From Clostridia bacterium (lineage in GTDB: Bacteria > Bacillota_A > Clostridia > Christensenellales > Borkfalkiaceae): DNA of 6,975 nucleotides. Below, one piece after another: positions 4,162 to 6,975 of the stretch (its first letter is position 1; each line of letters starts with the position of its first letter). Location of the stretch: NCBI GenBank assembly GCA_003979335.1, contig RYWC01000037.1, positions 1-6,975 on the forward strand. The letters run 5' to 3'. A program made the translations under genes and the position numbers. Under the pieces are notes generated by a model. The model did no database searches, was not told the DNA's origin, and saw only the letters and a program-made list of their open reading frames with translations.

Positions 4162-6975
4162 ATGATATCTTACGATAGCTATAAAAACAGAATAGAAAAG
4201 GTAGCCAAAGTCAAAGCTTTCGTCGTCAGATTCAAGTTTTTGATTATAGGCGTGCTTGCTGTTTTAATCGCAGGCGTAACCGCTCTTCTCGCAACGAAGG
4301 GTATGGTTACCGTTGCGATGTCTTTGCCTGCGCAGATTACATACGGCGACGACTACGCGCCCACGGAAGCTTCCGCATTTTTAAGTTCAGTCAGCTATGA
4401 ATACGCCTTGAAGGGCACGGACAAATGGACGGAAGATAAACCGCTTAAAGTGGGTAAATACCTTGCAAGAACAGTTACAAATCAAGCGTTCGGCAAGGGT
4501 TACGGCGACCCCGTAGAATTCGAAATTACCAAAAAAGACGCTGTGCTTTCAATAAATTCCGATTCGGTTACATACGGCAACGACCCCGACTGTACGCTTG
4601 ACGGCATAGTATCGAAGTACGGCGACAGGATAGTAAACGTCAACGGCGCGTATGAAATACCCGAAAAAGACGGCAGTTTTACAATCAAGTATAAAACTGG
4701 CAAGCTGACAATTACGGATGCGGACGGAAACGACTCTTCCGACTGCTATTCATACGAAGCGGCCGAAAAAGATATTCTGCTTACGCAGAGAACCATTAAC
4801 GTTAAATTAGACGATATAATTCATACATACGACGGCGCGCCCGTCTCTCAGAAACCCGTCATTTCCTCCGTCACGCAGGAAACTTTGGGTATTGAAAAGG
4901 ACGTAATAGCGTTTTCGTCCTCGTTTATGCAGAACGGAATGACCGTTGCCGCGCCCGAGAACGCAGGTCTTTACGATATCGTAATAGACAGCGACAGTAT
5001 AAGAATTACAAAGGGCGCAAAGGATGTGACACACCTTTACAGCATTCTGCCTGTAACAAACGCCGCGCTGACCATAAACAGAAAGAACCTTACGGTAAAG
5101 ACGGACAGCTTGACCGAGACTTACGACGGTAGAGAACACACCGCGGAAAACTTCGATTCCGAGGGGCTTGTTACAGGTCATACAATAACGCCGTTAGGTT
5201 TGCCCGTATCGGTTAAAAATGCCGATAGCGTGCCTAATATGCGCGAGTTTAGCGTATTCAAAGGCGGCGCGGACGTTACCGCAAACTACTTTATTTCCGT
5301 CAATTACGGCACTCTTACAATTTTAAAGCGCGATATAACTTTTAGCTCTGAAACGGGCGAATGGGTATATGCCGACAGCGTCTTCGAAGAAAAAGGTTAT
5401 TCGGTTACAAAAGGCGAGTTGGCGCCGGGTCAGACCCTGAACGTTATCGGCGGCAAAACAGTTAAAGATTATACGCCCACCCCCGTAAGCAATGTTCTAA
5501 CTTATGAAATTTTACATAACGGTGAGAACGTTACCGCAAACTACAACGTTGCGGAAGAGTGGGGTACGCTTACTGTAAAACGCCGCCCCGTAAAAATTAC
5601 CACGGCGGACAATGAAAAAATTTACGACGGCGCGCCGTTGACTTCCGCCGGTTTCACCCCCGAAGCATTCAGCGCGAATAGCGGACTTATTTCAATGCAC
5701 AGCGCGAAAGTAAGCGGAAACAAAACCGAAATAGTAAACGCTTCCGTTGAAAAGGACAGAACTTTATTCAGAATTTACGACGGTTTCGGCTATTACGCTT
5801 CGGACGTGACTTCAAACTACGAAATCACCTATAATTACGGCACACTTAAAGTTTTAAAGCGCGATATAACGGTTAAGCTTAACGATTATTCCGCCGTTTA
5901 CGGCGAAAGCTATGCTTATGATTCCGGTTCGGGCAACTATGACGATGCCGTATTCTGTGACCTTGCAAGCGACGAAAAGCTTGAAATTTTAAACCCCGTT
6001 TACGAATTCGGAACGGCGCAGTTCCCTCAGGTAAGGTCAAGCGCATACGAAGTCAAATCTTCTACCGCAAAAATAACCAGATACGGCGCGGACACAACTT
6101 CGAATTATAACGTTACTTACCTCAGCGGCAGCGTAAGCATTACCCCCAGAGATATTAACGTTAAGGTTTTGTATGCGGAAAAAGAATACGACGGCACGCC
6201 GCTTACAAGCACGTCGCACTCTACGTCATACTATTTTAACAGCGCAAAGGCAGGGCTTGTGAACGGTGAGACCCTTACGCCCGTTCAGAACACTGTAAAC
6301 GGCAGAACAGACATCGGCACGTCGGACAATAACGCGGAATTTACCGCAAACGCCAACTATGTTCTTCACTATGATAGGACGGAAGCGGACCTTTACATCT
6401 ACGCAAGGGCGCTGACTTTAAAAAGCAATTCCAATGTGTGGACTTATGACGGCAAAGAACATTTTGAAGAGGGGTATACCGTTACAAACGGTTCGCTCGC
6501 TTCGGGTCAGAATATTTTTGTAACTTCAAATACAAAGGTTAAAAACTATACGTCTGCCCCTGTTGATAACCGTCTTACTTTTGATATAAAGACCGCAAAC
6601 GGCGTAAGCGTGCTCGCCAACTATGACTTGCAGACGCCTGTTTTCGGAACGCTTACGGTAACAAAACGCGCTATAAAAATTACGACGGGTTCAAAATCGC
6701 AGGAATACGACGGCACTGAGCTTTCCGACAGCGAACTTATATATAATAAAGCCGATTTGGCTGAGGGTCAGCAAATAACGGTGGACGGTTATACCTCCAT
6801 ACAAAACGTCGCTGAGACTTCGGACGGCAACAACGCGGTTACATATTTTATCAATGTAATCTCTACGGGCGAAGTTACCACCACAAATTATGAGATAACC
6901 GAGGTTAAGGGTACGCTTACAGTGACCCCCAGACCCTTGAAAGTCAGGACTGAAAACGATACCAAGGTTTACGAC
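4162..6975 (+). CDS. Large YDG/MBG-repeat surface protein, N-terminally anchored, incomplete at the right edge
   Basis: The frame is open for 938 codons with no stop and runs off the window. Residues 1-25 are basic (KNR, KVAKVK, VVRFK) and presumably cytoplasmic, and a membrane helix spans about 26-45 with no obvious cleavage site. The extracytoplasmic part is a rod of tandem units with motif tyrosines at residues 61 (YGD), 138 (YGN), 223 (YDG), 321 (YDG), 403 (degenerate YAD), 488 (YDG), 580 (degenerate YGE), 676 (YDG), 762 (YDG), 849 (YDG) and 937 (start of an eleventh). Recurrent elements are DVT-x-NY or NVTANY turns and GTLTV-x-KR unit ends. The first two units carry TYG-[DN] in place of YDG and look like the MBG variant of the fold. 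Only a few cysteines and no catalytic motif were seen. The C-terminus, and any wall anchor or effector domain there, is outside the window. Role: probably a cell-surface structural or adhesive rod; the ligand is unknown. Confidence 0.88.
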   Translation, partial: MISYDSYKNRIEKVAKVKAFVVRFKFLIIGVLAVLIAGVTALLATKGMVTVAMSLPAQITYGDDYAPTEASAFLSSVSYEYALKGTDKWTEDKPLKVGKYLARTVTNQAFGKGYGDPVEFEITKKDAVLSINSDSVTYGNDPDCTLDGIVSKYGDRIVNVNGAYEIPEKDGSFTIKYKTGKLTITDADGNDSSDCYSYEAAEKDILLTQRTINVKLDDIIHTYDGAPVSQKPVISSVTQETLGIEKDVIAFSSSFMQNGMTVAAPENAGLYDIVIDSDSIRITKGAKDVTHLYSILPVTNAALTINRKNLTVKTDSLTETYDGREHTAENFDSEGLVTGHTITPLGLPVSVKNADSVPNMREFSVFKGGADVTANYFISVNYGTLTILKRDITFSSETGEWVYADSVFEEKGYSVTKGELAPGQTLNVIGGKTVKDYTPTPVSNVLTYEILHNGENVTANYNVAEEWGTLTVKRRPVKITTADNEKIYDGAPLTSAGFTPEAFSANSGLISMHSAKVSGNKTEIVNASVEKDRTLFRIYDGFGYYASDVTSNYEITYNYGTLKVLKRDITVKLNDYSAVYGESYAYDSGSGNYDDAVFCDLASDEKLEILNPVYEFGTAQFPQVRSSAYEVKSSTAKITRYGADTTSNYNVTYLSGSVSITPRDINVKVLYAEKEYDGTPLTSTSHSTSYYFNSAKAGLVNGETLTPVQNTVNGRTDIGTSDNNAEFTANANYVLHYDRTEADLYIYARALTLKSNSNVWTYDGKEHFEEGYTVTNGSLASGQNIFVTSNTKVKNYTSAPVDNRLTFDIKTANGVSVLANYDLQTPVFGTLTVTKRAIKITTGSKSQEYDGTELSDSELIYNKADLAEGQQITVDGYTSIQNVAETSDGNNAVTYFINVISTGEVTTTNYEITEVKGTLTVTPRPLKVRTENDTKVYD
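5321..5339 (+). repeat. 19-nt exact repeat within the second repeat gene (copy 1)
   Basis: The bases encode the unit-end strand LKRDIT and are identical to 5852-5870. The offset is 531 nt, or two repeat units, in the same frame. This suggests duplication or conversion of a two-unit block inside this gene. Confidence 0.7.
5852..5870 (+). repeat. 19-nt exact repeat within the second repeat gene (copy 2)
   Basis: This is the partner of 5321-5339. Just upstream, both copies share a near-identical stretch encoding NYGTL, so the similarity extends beyond the exact match. Confidence 0.7.
6187..6206 (+). repeat. 20-nt exact repeat shared by both repeat genes (copy 2)
   Basis: This is the partner of the copy at 2021-2040, in the same codon phase and encoding the same YDGTPLT motif at the start of a unit. 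Confidence 0.7.

Larger units (their letters stand above)
4303..6975 (+). repeat. Ten full tandem YDG/MBG units plus the start of an eleventh in the second repeat gene
   Basis: Motif tyrosine codons lie at 4342, 4573, 4828, 5122, 5368, 5623, 5899, 6187, 6445, 6706 and 6970. Spacings range from 231 to 294 nt, about 77-98 residues per unit. The unit at 5368 resembles the one at 6445 far beyond the shared motif: both have FEE, then GY-[ST]-VT, a G-x-L-x-x-GQ turn, and a VK-[DN]-YT-x-x-PV stretch. The unit that follows each (5623, 6706) is preceded by the same KITT strand. This points to past duplication of a multi-unit block of about 1.08 kb. Confidence 0.82.

Noticed and set aside
4303..6975. 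Regularly spaced repeats as a CRISPR array or DNA satellite
   Set aside because: The periodicity is about 260 nt, follows codon phase and is visible mainly in protein sequence. There are no short identical repeats with unique spacers.

Overview
The window reads almost entirely left to right and holds four genes: the 3' end of an unidentified gene (1-200), a complete membrane-anchored McrB-like AAA+ ATPase gene (220-1683), a gene for an N-terminally anchored YDG/MBG-repeat protein interrupted by a single-base frameshift (1868-4112), and a second, larger YDG/MBG-repeat protein gene that is still open at the right edge (4162-6975). Nothing convincing lies on the minus strand. No tRNA, rRNA, CRISPR array, insertion sequence or integrase was seen.

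The organism looks like a low-to-mid-GC Gram-positive bacterium, most likely an uncultured member of the Clostridia. Ribosome binding sites are AGGAG-like at 6-nt spacing, ATA and AGA codons are frequent, and the surface-type proteins carry N-terminal membrane anchors with no outer-membrane features. This is an inference from style; no marker gene is present.

The ATPase has an unusual order: a short N-terminal segment, one membrane helix, a charged coiled coil, then an AAA+ module with all main motifs (Walker A, Walker B, sensor 1, DRA arginine). The positive-inside pattern puts the ATPase in the cytoplasm. Both repeat proteins have a short basic N-terminus, one membrane helix and then a long extracytoplasmic rod of about 80-95-residue units. 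Each unit usually has a K-x-YDG start, a DVT-x-NY turn and a GTL-x-V-x-KR end. The simplest reading is a membrane-centred locus with an ATPase on the inner face and rod-like proteins outside. No sequence evidence shows that they touch or share a pathway.

Two single-base frame breaks occur, one near 54-80 in the upstream gene (a base missing) and one near 2600-2642 in the first repeat gene (a base extra). In both cases protein similarity or continuity resumes cleanly in the new frame. They are either recent lesions or consensus errors. The ATPase gene is intact, as is everything visible of the third gene.
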